Assembly (NCBI GenBank): GCA_022827095.1
Contig: JAJDTP010000004.1
Coordinates: forward strand, 248,001-312,000
Direction: 5' to 3'
DNA: 64,000 nucleotides
From: Dehalococcoidia bacterium
Lineage (GTDB): Bacteria > Chloroflexota > Dehalococcoidia > Lucifugimonadales > UBA3495
Positions 24,010-32,170 of this stretch are shown here, in pieces (the stretch's first letter is position 1; each line of letters begins with the position of its first letter). The position numbers were made by a program, and so were the translations under genes. Under the pieces are notes generated by a model. It had not been told where the DNA came from and ran no database searches. It saw only the letters and a program-made list of their open reading frames with translations.

Positions 24010-25032
24010 CTACTGGCCCGGCCCCGGCTTTTCCGCGCCGAAGAGGAGGGGCTGAGCAGTGATGCGCGCGGTGATGCCCACCTCGCCGTCCCCATCCTCT
24101 GCGGACACCCGCAGCGCGCCGCCGACCTGCACCGCCGCGGTGCGCACATAGCCCAACCCGATGACGTGTGCTCCATCTGCTCCGGGAACCACCGTCGCCG
24201 ACGTCACCAGCCCCATCGCCGCGCCCTCGTCGTCCACCAGGCGAGAGCCGGGCAGCGCGCCGGCCTGGGACTGATCGGCGTCGAAATCCAGGGACACTAG
24301 GTACTTCTGCACCTTGTGGTAGGTGTCCAGGCGGGCGATAACCTCCTGGCCGATATAGCAGCCCTTGTGGAAGTCGATGGCGCCGATGAGGCCGGCCTCC
24401 AGCGGGTTGTAGGTGTCGCTCATCTCGCTGCCGTACGCCGGCCGGGCCTGGGCGATGCGCAGCGCCTCGGCGGTCTCCGCGTTGATGCTTACCGCGCCGG
24501 CCGCCACCAAGTCGGCCATGATCCGCGCGGCGTCGTCGGGATCGTCGGCCAGCAGGTAGCGGGTGGGGGGCCGCTCCGGGTCGTCCGGGTCCGTAGGCGG
24601 ATCTACCACCAGGATGCCGTCATCCGAGACCCCGGCCATCAGGTCCGCCGCGTCCGGTCCGGTCAGCCGCAGCATGGAAGTCTTGTCCGTGATGTCCTCG
24701 ACCTCCAGGTCCTCCATGATGGTGTACTTGTCCAGGAAGTCGGTCACGTTCTGCTGCTGGTCCGGGCTGGTGAGCATGACCTGGTGGTCGCCGCAGTGGA
24801 TGACGTGTACCAGGTCCACGATGCGGCCGCGGTCGCTGGTGAGCACGGTGACGGCGACCTCGCCAGCCGGCGCGTCCGGATCGATCAGGTTGGTGGACAG
24901 GCGATTGAGCAGGTCGCGGGCGTCCTCGCCGGTGAGGAGCAGGATTCCGGCGTCGTCGGGATAAACGGCGGCGCGCTCGGTGGCGGCGCGGAACTCCTCG
25001 GCGGTGTGGGTGTCGAAGACAGTGGTGGTCAT
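24010..25032 (-). CDS. ygfZ: YgfZ/GcvT-like folate-binding protein
   Basis: A 340-residue GcvT-fold protein with the YgfZ signature K-G-C-Y-x-G-Q-E in FHKGCYIGQEVIARLDTYHKV (about residue 240). YgfZ proteins bind tetrahydrofolate and help repair or assemble certain iron-sulfur enzymes. A GGAGGG precedes the ATG at 25032, and this start skips an upstream in-frame stretch that is repeat DNA. It lies about 250 bp from an A-type Fe-S carrier gene on the same strand, consistent with a shared Fe-S role. Confidence 0.88.
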   Translation of the reverse strand: MTTTVFDTHTAEEFRAATERAAVYPDDAGILLLTGEDARDLLNRLSTNLIDPDAPAGEVAVTVLTSDRGRIVDLVHVIHCGDHQVMLTSPDQQQNVTDFLDKYTIMEDLEVEDITDKTSMLRLTGPDAADLMAGVSDDGILVVDPPTDPDDPERPPTRYLLADDPDDAARIMADLVAAGAVSINAETAEALRIAQARPAYGSEMSDTYNPLEAGLIGAIDFHKGCYIGQEVIARLDTYHKVQKYLVSLDFDADQSQAGALPGSRLVDDEGAAMGLVTSATVVPGADGAHVIGLGYVRTAAVQVGGALRVSAEDGDGEVGITARITAQPLLFGAEKPGPGQ

Positions 25033-25088
25033 GGAGTCCCTCCGGGGTAAGTATGCAGTTATCCTGCCATCGCGGGGAGCATATATCC

Positions 25089-25182
25089 TGTCATCGCGAG
25101 GAGCGTAGCGAAGTGGCGGTCTCGTTTCTCGAGGCAGTCGTTCCGCTGGCAACGGGATTGCCGCGCTTCGCTCGCAATGACG
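25089..25182. repeat. Palindromic GCAATGACA-type intergenic repeat
   Basis: It begins TGTCATCGCGAGGAGCG and ends CGCTTCGCTCGCAATGAC. Related elements in the window are at 43157-43248, 55343-55452 and 56571-56663. All sit between genes. This matches a widespread palindromic repeat type found in many bacteria. No coding capacity. Confidence 0.8.
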
Positions 25183-25226
25183 GGTGGAGTGCGCGATGAC
25201 AGGTTGAGCGCAATCGCATACGCAAC

Positions 25227-25250
25227 AGGGGCGGGTCTGCACCCGCCCCT
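25227..25250. terminator. GC-rich hairpin between IscA-like and YgfZ genes
   Basis: AGGGGCGGGT pairs with ACCCGCCCCT around CTGC, a perfect 10-bp stem just downstream of the Fe-S carrier gene on the minus strand. No U-run follows. Similar GGGCGGGT hairpins occur at 46411 and 49807, so this may be a small repeat family used as terminators. Confidence 0.5.
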
Positions 25251-25282
25251 GCGCCGCCTCGTATCGGGTTTGGGCGCGCTGA

Positions 25283-25639
25283 CTACACGGCGAAGGAGGT
25301 GCCGCAGCCGCAGGCCTTCTTGGCGTTGGGGTTCTCGAAGACGAAGCCCTTGCCGTTGAGGCCGTCGGAGAAGTCCAGCTGGGTGCCGACCAGGTAGATG
25401 TAGGACTTCTTGTCCACCATCACCTTGACGCCGTATTGCTCGACGATCTTGTCCGACTCGCGTTCCTTGTCGGTGATGGTGAGGTCGTAGGTGAGGCCGG
25501 AGCAGCCGCCGCCCTTGACGGCCACGCGCAGGCCCACGTTGTCCGTGATGCCCTCTTTGTCAGCGAAATACTTGATCTTCTCGGCGGCCTTTTCCGAAAT
25601 CTCAACGGTGAGTTCTACGCCGTTCTGGGTAATGGGCAT
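25283..25639 (-). CDS. A-type iron-sulfur carrier (IscA/ErpA-like)
   Basis: A 118-residue HesB-domain protein with the three conserved cysteines: GGGCSGLTY (residue about 46) and the C-terminal ACGCGTSF pair. Such carriers receive Fe-S clusters from a scaffold and hand them to apo-enzymes. The N-terminus EISEKAAEKIKYFADKEG is typical. This canonical protein contrasts with the UGA-containing HesB-related gene at 5977-6306. Its stop is followed by a GC-rich hairpin. Confidence 0.94.
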   Translation of the reverse strand: MPITQNGVELTVEISEKAAEKIKYFADKEGITDNVGLRVAVKGGGCSGLTYDLTITDKERESDKIVEQYGVKVMVDKKSYIYLVGTQLDFSDGLNGKGFVFENPNAKKACGCGTSFAV

Positions 25640-25750
25640 GGTTGCGTAACCTCCGGGTCGGGGGTTGATGATGATTCGATTTTACGAAAAACGAAGGGGG
25701 CGCGTCAAATGGCCGTTGCCTGGAACGTGTTCAAGGTCGCACCGGATCGA

Positions 25751-26176
25751 TTATGACGGGTCATTGGTGAGCAGTTCCTGAAATCCTGCGGGGTTGACTA
25801 TTCGGAATGAGAATTCGCCATCAAGATCCAGGAGGTCCGCATCAGTGGTTATGATGGCGTCAACGTGTTGCCAGATGGCGAGATCCAGCACCGGGATGTC
25901 CCGAGGGTCTCGGCAGTGCACGCCCGACTGCGGCACCTGATCATAGGACAGGGCGTGGTGGAGATATTCGGCAATGATCGAATCCTGCTGTTCCGTGGTT
26001 AGCCGGAATCGAGGTTCCGCCAATTGGGTGATGAGTTCGTTGACTAGGTAGTCCGAGACGATAACCTGTATTACTCCGGATTGCATCCAGTGCCAAATAA
26101 TTGACCCCCGGTTGGGAACGGGAGTCATCGAGGATAGGATGGCGCTGTTGTCGCAGATAACGCGTTTCGGTGTCAT
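25751..26176 (-). CDS. PIN-domain toxin (PIN_3 type)
   Basis: A 141-residue PIN-like protein: KRVICDNSAILSSM with the first Asp, VSDYLVNELITQL with the Glu, and CRDPRDIPVLDLAIWQHVDAIITTDADLLDLDG holding the Asp cluster and T-D-D-L motif. The ATG overlaps the upstream antitoxin stop by 4 nt. It is a probable RNase toxin. The family is secure, the target unknown. Confidence 0.8.
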   Translation of the reverse strand: MTPKRVICDNSAILSSMTPVPNRGSIIWHWMQSGVIQVIVSDYLVNELITQLAEPRFRLTTEQQDSIIAEYLHHALSYDQVPQSGVHCRDPRDIPVLDLAIWQHVDAIITTDADLLDLDGEFSFRIVNPAGFQELLTNDPS

Positions 26177-26490
26177 GTGACGAGTATCTGATCCTCGTTG
26201 AGCCCGTTGGCCCGGAAGGCCTCGAGGGCCTGCTCGAAGGGAACATAGTCGGTCGGGGTCAGGGTGACACTATTCCCCTGGCGCCCTATGACCATGAAGC
26301 GTTCGCTGGGGAAGAGGTCCGCCATTGAGGCCGGGATGGTGAAGTGACGAGTCGCAAGTGGGTCGAACGCCCGGGCGTTGGAGCAGACCAGCGCCCGTAG
26401 CAGTTCATCCGGGCTTATCCCGAGGTCCCGACTGCGGCCGGCGATGTGTTCAGCCGTCCAATCGGGGAGGTCGACTTGGATCGATTGCAT
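26173..26490 (-). CDS. Putative antitoxin of the PIN pair
   Basis: A 105-residue protein. It starts MQSIQVDLPDWTAEHIAGRSRDLGISPDELLRALVCSNA, a strand plus two helices compatible with ribbon-helix-helix binding. The rest (HFTIPASMADLFPSERFMVIGRQGNSVTLTP) is longer than a simple tail and may form a beta-rich toxin-binding part. It overlaps the PIN gene by 4 nt, and function is inferred from that context. Confidence 0.6.
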   Translation of the reverse strand: MQSIQVDLPDWTAEHIAGRSRDLGISPDELLRALVCSNARAFDPLATRHFTIPASMADLFPSERFMVIGRQGNSVTLTPTDYVPFEQALEAFRANGLNEDQILVT

Positions 26491-26608
26491 GAGGCGGTGT
26501 CCGTGAACCTGTCGTGTGTGGCTGATTATAGTGCGCGGTTGCGCGGGTGGGGAAGGTTCTGGCGCGTTCCTGAAATTAAATGCTCCCAAATGAGCCTTTG
26601 GTCCAATG

Positions 26609-27679
26609 CTACTGCTCCGCCTCCGCCGTCAGCGCGAAGCAGGTGAGGCCGGGGCCGTGGTCCCAGATGGACTCGGAGAAGGGGCGGTGCTCGTCCTGCC
26701 GCTCCGGGCTTTCGGCGTTGAACACTGCGCACAGCTCGTAGTCCACGCCGCCGACGAGATGGTACCCGTAGGGACGGCCCGTGTCCGGGTCTGCTATGGA
26801 CTGGACGGAGTACTGCGGACCCTGCAGGTCGAAGAGGTTGGCGGGCATTGCGCCGTTGAACTCATAGTAACGGTCCACGTTGCGGGAGATGCTGCGCAGG
26901 TGTTGGATCCGCTCCTGGTCCAGGCGGACGTCGCGCTGCTGGCCGGGCGTGCCGACCACGTAGATGGAGTAACCCACCGTGGCCACCACGACCAGCACGG
27001 CGGCGATCACCAGGGCGCGCAGGATGGGCGCCGCCCGCGCCGCCGATGCCGACACCTCGTCCTCGGCCTGGCGCATGTCCCACAGGTAGTAGCCGAATAT
27101 GGGCACGACGATCAGCAGCACCGCGGCGACCTTGAGGAAGAAGTTCACCGTGGGATCGCCGGTGAGCAGGCTGGCCAGCAGGGCGATGATGTCGCCCAGG
27201 ATGATGCCCGCGCCCACCACCAGCGTCAGGTAGGTCAGCCAGCGGCGCACCAGCGACTGGCGACGTTCGGGGTCGGTAGCGACCGCCTGCGTCAGACGGC
27301 GCATCAGGATCAGGTACAGAGGGAAGGCGACGATTACCGCTGCGATGGCCGTGGCATCCGCAGTGGAAGGCGATGACCGGTAACGGTCCAGGGAGTCGGA
27401 GAAGGTGTGGTCGATGAGTCCGAAGAGCACGGCGCCCAGGCTGAAGGCGAAGACGTACAGGGCGATGAAAGAGACCAGATAAAGGAACGCCTCCCGCGCG
27501 TGCAGGTACGGACGGGGCCGGGGCACGGCCACCGGGAAGTCCACCTCGGCGTAGGCCGCCAGGGCGCTGCGCACGTCGCGCTCCTGCCACCCTGCTTCCA
27601 GCAGCACGGAGCGGATGCTCTCCCGGTCGATGCCCCGCTCCAGGGATTCCTTTATAAACCGGCGCAGTTCTTCGTTCAT
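26609..27679 (-). CDS. Multi-pass membrane protein (DUF5671-like)
   Basis: A 356-residue protein. The N-terminus (MNEELRRFIKESLERGIDRESIRSVLLEAGW) is a cytosolic helical UBA-like motif often seen before DUF5671. About five transmembrane helices follow between residues 60 and 245 (e.g. FLYLVSFIALYVFAFSLGAV, LTLVVGAGIILGDIIALLAS). The C-terminal domain of about 110 residues (SISRNVDRYYEFNGAMPANL, GRPYGYHLVGGVDYELCAVF) resembles a pilin-like extracytoplasmic domain. The role is unknown. The gene is monocistronic, with a repeat upstream. Confidence 0.7.
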   Translation of the reverse strand: MNEELRRFIKESLERGIDRESIRSVLLEAGWQERDVRSALAAYAEVDFPVAVPRPRPYLHAREAFLYLVSFIALYVFAFSLGAVLFGLIDHTFSDSLDRYRSSPSTADATAIAAVIVAFPLYLILMRRLTQAVATDPERRQSLVRRWLTYLTLVVGAGIILGDIIALLASLLTGDPTVNFFLKVAAVLLIVVPIFGYYLWDMRQAEDEVSASAARAAPILRALVIAAVLVVVATVGYSIYVVGTPGQQRDVRLDQERIQHLRSISRNVDRYYEFNGAMPANLFDLQGPQYSVQSIADPDTGRPYGYHLVGGVDYELCAVFNAESPERQDEHRPFSESIWDHGPGLTCFALTAEAEQ

Positions 27680-27718
27680 GGCGCGCTCTCGGTGGGTTAG
27701 CTCACTCTATCGGAAATC

Positions 27719-27828
27719 GTCAGAATCAGGATTTACAGGATTTTACGATTGGGCAGGATTGGCAGATCTCTATCGCAGAATGGTTCCAGTCCTGATAATC
27801 CCTGAATCTTGAAAACCCTGATTCTGAC
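27719..27828. repeat. 110-bp palindromic repeat, copy 2
   Basis: The same element as 10015-10123: it begins GTCAGAATCAGGATT and ends CCCTGATTCTGAC, with internal CAGGATT/AATCC heptamers. It lies between two minus-strand genes. The outer arms are identical to copy 1 apart from one base near the inner end. Confidence 0.85.
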
Positions 27829-27902
27829 AACACCCTGCTGCAAAACGGAGTTAGACTCGGACGCCAGCCGTGCTGCGAACGGTTGCGGAACGGCGCCCCG
27901 GG

Positions 27903-29141
27903 TCAGAACAGCGGCTGCTGCGGGTCCGGCTCGACGCTGGGGGCGATTTGCCGGATGGCCTCGAACCATTCCTCGGTGTGCTGGAAGGTGCGGTGGTTGA
28001 AGTTGCGCAGGAAGGGATGCTCCAGCCCGCCGTCGGCGGGGTCGGCGTACATCAGCACCGGCCGGGCCGGCTCGGCAGTGTGCGAGGCGTACATCAGCTC
28101 CGAGTACATTCCGGTGGAGAGCCGGCCGCCCATGGTGATGCGGTACGCGGCGACGCACTGGGCCTGCTCCACCATGGTCAGATCCCGGTGCCGCACCTGG
28201 TTCTCCATGTCGTCCCATACCTCCAGAGCCTCTCGGGGGTCCAGGGTCATGGGATACGGGTCGACCCGCCCCTCGGTGAGCGCCCCGGCAGTGTCCAGGG
28301 GCCAGCGCGCCTCGTCGGCGGTAACGGTGATCTCCGGCACAGCGTCGGCGCAGGCGGCCCGGGCCTTCTCGAAAACCTGGGGCGTGCCCTCGTCCAGCGT
28401 CAGGGGATCGAACACGATGAACCGCCGGTGCAGCTCGGCGCGGATGTCGTTGACCGCCGCCCGCAGGTCAGGGTCGTAGCGGATCGCCGTGATGGGAAAG
28501 CTGGAGTAGACCAGCGGGTACTGCCGCCGGGCGAAGATCAGGCGGTACAGCATCTCCGCCGGGTGCTTGATGCTGACCACGTAGTGGGGCACCGCCCGCT
28601 CGGGATAGAGGTTGCGGGCCAGCAGGTCCGCCATGGCGATCTCGGCGCTGCGCCACCCCAGTATCTCCCGCAAGCGCAGGCGGAAGTTGGTGTGCCGCTC
28701 AACGTCCCGCTGGGCCAGCGCGCTGTGGATGTCCAGCATGTCGTCCACCAGCGTGATGATACAGTCGGGACGCCACCGCCGGATGGTGGGCAGGTCGATC
28801 AGCGAGAACTGCCGCCCGCTGGTGTAGTAGGTCAGGTGCGCCGCGATGAGGCTGTGGCGCGGGTCGGTGGCCTCGATCCGTTCCGCGATGGCCTGGCCGG
28901 CCCGCTTCCACGCCGCCAGCTGGTAGGCGGGCCGAAAGGCGGCTAGCACGCCGGCCAGCTCGTTGCCCTGGGCGGCCAGCGCGTCCTCGATGCCGTCAGC
29001 GAGCAGTTCAGCCGGGTCGGCTGTGAAGGGGCCATCCCCGGCCGGCGCGCTTACCTCGCCGTGGGCACGGAGGCAGGCCAGCAGGTTGGCGACGACGATG
29101 TTCTTGTTGACGCCGGAGATGCCGGCCAGCAACGCGCGCAT
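27903..29141 (-). CDS. Adenylate-kinase-like P-loop protein with degenerate Walker A
   Basis: A 412-residue protein that I cannot name. It begins MRALLAGISGVNKNIVVANLL, the position and context of a P-loop, but reads G-I-S-G-V-N-K-N where G-x-x-G-x-G-K-S/T is expected. Later segments include SLIDLPTIRRWRPDCIITLVDD (Walker B-like), VVSIKHPAEMLYRLIFARR and VYSSFPITAIRYDP. The overall look recalls archaeal-type adenylate kinase or AAA-like nucleotide-handling enzymes that lost the canonical loop. It is cytosolic, between two 110-bp repeats. The function is unassigned. Confidence 0.5.
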   Translation of the reverse strand: MRALLAGISGVNKNIVVANLLACLRAHGEVSAPAGDGPFTADPAELLADGIEDALAAQGNELAGVLAAFRPAYQLAAWKRAGQAIAERIEATDPRHSLIAAHLTYYTSGRQFSLIDLPTIRRWRPDCIITLVDDMLDIHSALAQRDVERHTNFRLRLREILGWRSAEIAMADLLARNLYPERAVPHYVVSIKHPAEMLYRLIFARRQYPLVYSSFPITAIRYDPDLRAAVNDIRAELHRRFIVFDPLTLDEGTPQVFEKARAACADAVPEITVTADEARWPLDTAGALTEGRVDPYPMTLDPREALEVWDDMENQVRHRDLTMVEQAQCVAAYRITMGGRLSTGMYSELMYASHTAEPARPVLMYADPADGGLEHPFLRNFNHRTFQHTEEWFEAIRQIAPSVEPDPQQPLF

Positions 29142-29229
29142 GCATCAACGATGCCCGGCCGCCGCAGGGATGTCAACCCGACTGCTGGGCCCGGAGGGTT
29201 CACTCGAACCCGGTATGCGGCGGGGAAAC

Positions 29230-29340
29230 GTCAGAAGCAGGACTTTCGGGATTTTACGATTTGGCAGGATTGGGAACGTTCCCATCACTGGACGGTTCCA
29301 ATCCTGATAATCCGCAAATCTTGAAAATCCTGCTTCTGAC
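29230..29340. repeat. 110-bp palindromic repeat, copy 3
   Basis: It begins GTCAGAAGCAGGA and ends TCCTGCTTCTGAC. Compared with copies 1 and 2, one base differs in the left arm (T to G) and the matching base differs in the right arm (A to C), so the pairing is kept. It lies just upstream of the 412-residue gene's partner region. Confidence 0.85.
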
Positions 29341-29366
29341 GATCTACGAAACCGGGAGGGGCGCCC

Positions 29367-29861
29367 CTACCCTCCGAAGGGCCACCACCATCGTTTCTTC
29401 GGCGGCTCCGCTGCTACCGGTGCCGTCATGACCAGGGGACGCTCGCTGAGCGAATCCAGTTGCGCCACGGCCGAATCGAAACGGTTCACCTCGATGGGTT
29501 TGCGACAGAACCTGCCCGGGGAGATGTTGTACGACCAGAGCAGGCTCTGCTCTGCTGCGGTTCCAGTCAGGATCATTATCGGAATGTTCCGCAAGTTGGG
29601 GTCCTGATTCACCTCTTCGAGGACTTCCTGCCCGCTCTTCCTGGGCAACATCAGGTCCAGCAGGACCAGGTCGGGCCGGGGAGTGTACGCGTACTCACCC
29701 TGCCGGCGCAGGTAGGTCATCGCGTCCTCTCCGTCCTCGACCACCGACAGGTTCACGGCGTAGGCCGAGTCCTTGAGAATCTCTTCCGTCAGCCTGGCGT
29801 CCGCGGGATTGTCCTCAACCAGCAGCACCTCGATTGGGTTTTCCGGGGAGCGTGTAGTCAT
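29367..29861 (-). CDS. Rcp1-like response regulator (single receiver domain)
   Basis: A 164-residue CheY-fold receiver of the phytochrome-partner (Rcp1) type: acidic pocket VLLVEDNPADARL, phospho-acceptor Asp in DLVLLDLMLPRKSG, the T of MILTGTA and the Lys of CRKPIE. No output domain follows; the C-terminus ends KKRWWWPFGG, an unusual aromatic tail. It is the third gene of the operon after the histidine kinase and another receiver. Regulation of an unknown process by phosphotransfer is expected. Confidence 0.88.
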   Translation of the reverse strand: MTTRSPENPIEVLLVEDNPADARLTEEILKDSAYAVNLSVVEDGEDAMTYLRRQGEYAYTPRPDLVLLDLMLPRKSGQEVLEEVNQDPNLRNIPIMILTGTAAEQSLLWSYNISPGRFCRKPIEVNRFDSAVAQLDSLSERPLVMTAPVAAEPPKKRWWWPFGG

Positions 29862-29976
29862 GGCACTCTGCCTCCTTTGTCTTACGTCGTTACGGCGGTG
29901 TCGTAACGGTGGCCCACTTGGTGGACCCGCTGACTCATGCAGCGGGCTGCGCTGAGACGGACGGTTTGCGACGAGA

Positions 29977-30423
29977 TCACTCCGGCGGCAGCTTGGCGAC
30001 GGTAAGCCAGAACCCCTCGATCTTGCTGACCACGTCGATGAAACGATCCAGGTCGACGGGCTTGGTGACGTAGGCGTTGGCGTGGTGGTGATAGGAGTTG
30101 AGAATGTCCGTGTCCGCCTCCGAGGTGGTCATCACCACGATGGGTATGGACAGCAGGGCCGGATCGGTTTTCACGTCTTCCAGCACCTCGCGGCCGCTCT
30201 TGCGGGGCAGGTTCAGGTCCAGGAGGATCAGATCGGGCCGTGGGGCGTCGGAGTAGTTGCCCTGGCGTCTCAGGAAGGCCATGGCCTGCTCGCCGTCGCC
30301 CACCACGGACAGATTGTTGGACACGCTGGCGTCGGCGAAGGCCTCGCGGGTGAGCCGCGCGTCACCGGGGTTGTCTTCGACCAGGAGAATTTCGATGGCC
30401 CTGCGGCGTGATTGTTGTGTCAT
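29977..30423 (-). CDS. Rcp1-like response regulator (single receiver domain)
   Basis: A 148-residue receiver: [19 protein letters not shown], phospho-acceptor in [35 protein letters not shown] (signalling Thr/Ser), and [14 protein letters not shown] (Lys). It has no output domain, like its downstream neighbour, to which it is clearly paralogous. It lies between the histidine kinase and the second receiver, so it is probably phosphorylated by that kinase. Confidence 0.9.
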   Translation of the reverse strand: MTQQSRRRAIEILLVEDNPGDARLTREAFADASVSNNLSVVGDGEQAMAFLRRQGNYSDAPRPDLILLDLNLPRKSGREVLEDVKTDPALLSIPIVVMTTSEADTDILNSYHHHANAYVTKPVDLDRFIDVVSKIEGFWLTVAKLPPE

Positions 30424-30515
30424 CGCCTTCGTCTCCCGCGCTGCGTGTGGGGGTTGCGACTGGCTCCGGGTTCAGTGGCTCTGATGTCAAGGGTGCTAAA
30501 TCAAGGGCGCTGCAA

Positions 30516-31934
30516 TCAACCGGCTGGCCCGCCCGTCGTGGCGGCCAGTCCGGGACCGGGAAGCGACTCGAGGTCCTTGGGGATGGTGAAGAAGAAGGTC
30601 GCCCCGGCGTCGGGTTGGGATTCGACCCAGATGCTCCCGTGATGCCTTTCCACGATCTTCTTGCAGACGGCCAGGCCGATGCCGGTGCCGGGGTACTGCC
30701 CGATCCCGTGCAGGCGTTGGAACACCTGGAAGATGCGGTCCGAGTACTGCGGGTCGATGCCGATGCCGTTATCCTGCACCGAGAACAGCCAGTCGTCACC
30801 CCGCTGCGTAGCTTCGACCTGAACCCGGGGCGGACTGTCACCGCGGAACTTGATGGCGTTGCCCACCAGGTTCTGCATCAACTGGGCCAGTTGCGATGCG
30901 TCGGCCGACAGGCTGGGCAACGGTCCGGAGCTGACGTCGGCGTCGCTCTCGGCGATGGCCACCTCCAGGTTCTGCAGTACCTGCTCGAGAACCGACTGGC
31001 AGTCCGTGGGCTCGAAGTCGGCTCCCCGGGTGCCGACGCGGGAGTAGGTCAATAGGTCCTGGATGAGGGTTTGCATCCGGGCGGCGCCGTCGACGGCAAA
31101 GGCGATGAAGTCGCTGGCGTCCTGGTCCAGGTTCGCCTTGTAGCGGCGCTCCAGCAATTGCAGGTAGCTGGTGACCATGCGCAGCGGTTCCTGGAGGTCG
31201 TGGGAGGCCACGTAGGCGAACTGCTCCAGCTCGGCGTTGGAGCGCTGTAGCTCGCGGGTCGCCTGCCGCAGCGCGCCGGTGAGCCGCCGCAGGTCCTCGT
31301 ACACGAACTGCAGCTCGAAGGTTGCCGTGTAGAACTTGGCCAGCTGCACCAGCTGGTCCTCGTCGGCCTGGTCGAATTCGCCCTCGAACTTGTCGCTGAG
31401 CTGCACCACGCCGATCAGTCCGCCGTCGCGGCGCAGCACGGGCACGGCCAGCCAGCCGGGCAGGGGCGGGTGTTCCAGCCCGTGGCCGTTCTTGAGGTCG
31501 CTGAAGCGCTTGAACTCCGGATGGGCGTAGAGCTCGTCCGTGGTCATCCGCACCGGCGCCCGGGTCCTGACCACCAGGCCCCAGATGCCGTCGCCCGTGG
31601 GCATCACGTCGTAGGCATTGTAGTGGGCGTACTTCTCGGAGAAGGAGTGGGTGTGGATGGCGGCCTTGAAATCGCCGTCGGGCACGTAACTGAGGGCCGC
31701 CTGGTGGGCGCCGATACGTAGCCGGGAGACCAGGGCCAAGCCGTGCAGGGCCTCGTGGAAGGTCTCCGAGCCGGCAACGTCGGTCGCTTCGGGGTCGGCG
31801 CGGACGATGGGAGCGCGGCGGCCGCTCTCGTCCAGGGTGAGCCGGGTGCGCAGGGAGGCGACTTCCTGGTCGCGCTCGGCCAGCGCCGCGGTGAGTCTGT
31901 CCACTTCCTGCTGAAGGTCCTGCTGTGTGCTCAT
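30516..31934 (-). CDS. GAF-domain sensor histidine kinase
   Basis: A 472-residue phytochrome-like kinase without transmembrane segments. It has an N-terminal coiled coil (MSTQQDLQQEVDRLTAALAERD), a GAF domain around 60-215 (PLPGWLAVPVLRRDGGLIGVVQLSDKFEG), a HisKA dimerisation domain with H in FAYVASHDLQEPLRMV (about 254), and a HATPase with N box LMQNLVGNAIKFR, G1 DNGIGID and G2 GTGIGLAVCKK. No chromophore-binding Cys was identified, so light sensing cannot be claimed. It is the first gene of the operon with two Rcp1-like regulators. A TTGACA-N17-TACTTT promoter lies upstream. Confidence 0.9.
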   Translation of the reverse strand: MSTQQDLQQEVDRLTAALAERDQEVASLRTRLTLDESGRRAPIVRADPEATDVAGSETFHEALHGLALVSRLRIGAHQAALSYVPDGDFKAAIHTHSFSEKYAHYNAYDVMPTGDGIWGLVVRTRAPVRMTTDELYAHPEFKRFSDLKNGHGLEHPPLPGWLAVPVLRRDGGLIGVVQLSDKFEGEFDQADEDQLVQLAKFYTATFELQFVYEDLRRLTGALRQATRELQRSNAELEQFAYVASHDLQEPLRMVTSYLQLLERRYKANLDQDASDFIAFAVDGAARMQTLIQDLLTYSRVGTRGADFEPTDCQSVLEQVLQNLEVAIAESDADVSSGPLPSLSADASQLAQLMQNLVGNAIKFRGDSPPRVQVEATQRGDDWLFSVQDNGIGIDPQYSDRIFQVFQRLHGIGQYPGTGIGLAVCKKIVERHHGSIWVESQPDAGATFFFTIPKDLESLPGPGLAATTGGPAG

Positions 31935-32006
31935 CGCCTTCGTCTCCCGTACACTGGATCCGTTATGCAGTCTGTGCTCTCAAGCAGCCCCTCATTATGG
32001 CGATAC

Positions 32007-32035
32007 AAAGTATTGCAACATACTATGAATGTCAA
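32007..32035 (-). promoter_or_regulatory. Sigma-70-type promoter for the histidine kinase operon
   Basis: On the minus strand, TTGACA at 32035-32030 and TACTTT at 32012-32007 are separated by exactly 17 nt. It lies about 70 nt upstream of the kinase ATG, in an AT-richer segment. Confidence 0.6.
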
Positions 32036-32170
32036 CGCCTGAATCACAGTTCCCAAGGGTTTTGGAGTCCGAAATCTGACCGTAGATTGGGCTGGTACCT
32101 AATGTTACCGTTGCAGCAGGGCTCAAACCGCACAAGGATGGTGTTGTTGTGTTGCGATGTCGGCGATGTT

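Noticed and set aside
30516-31934. Bacteriophytochrome photoreceptor call for the kinase
   Set aside because: There is a GAF domain and Rcp1-like partners, but no chromophore-binding cysteine or PAS-GAF-PHY layout was seen.
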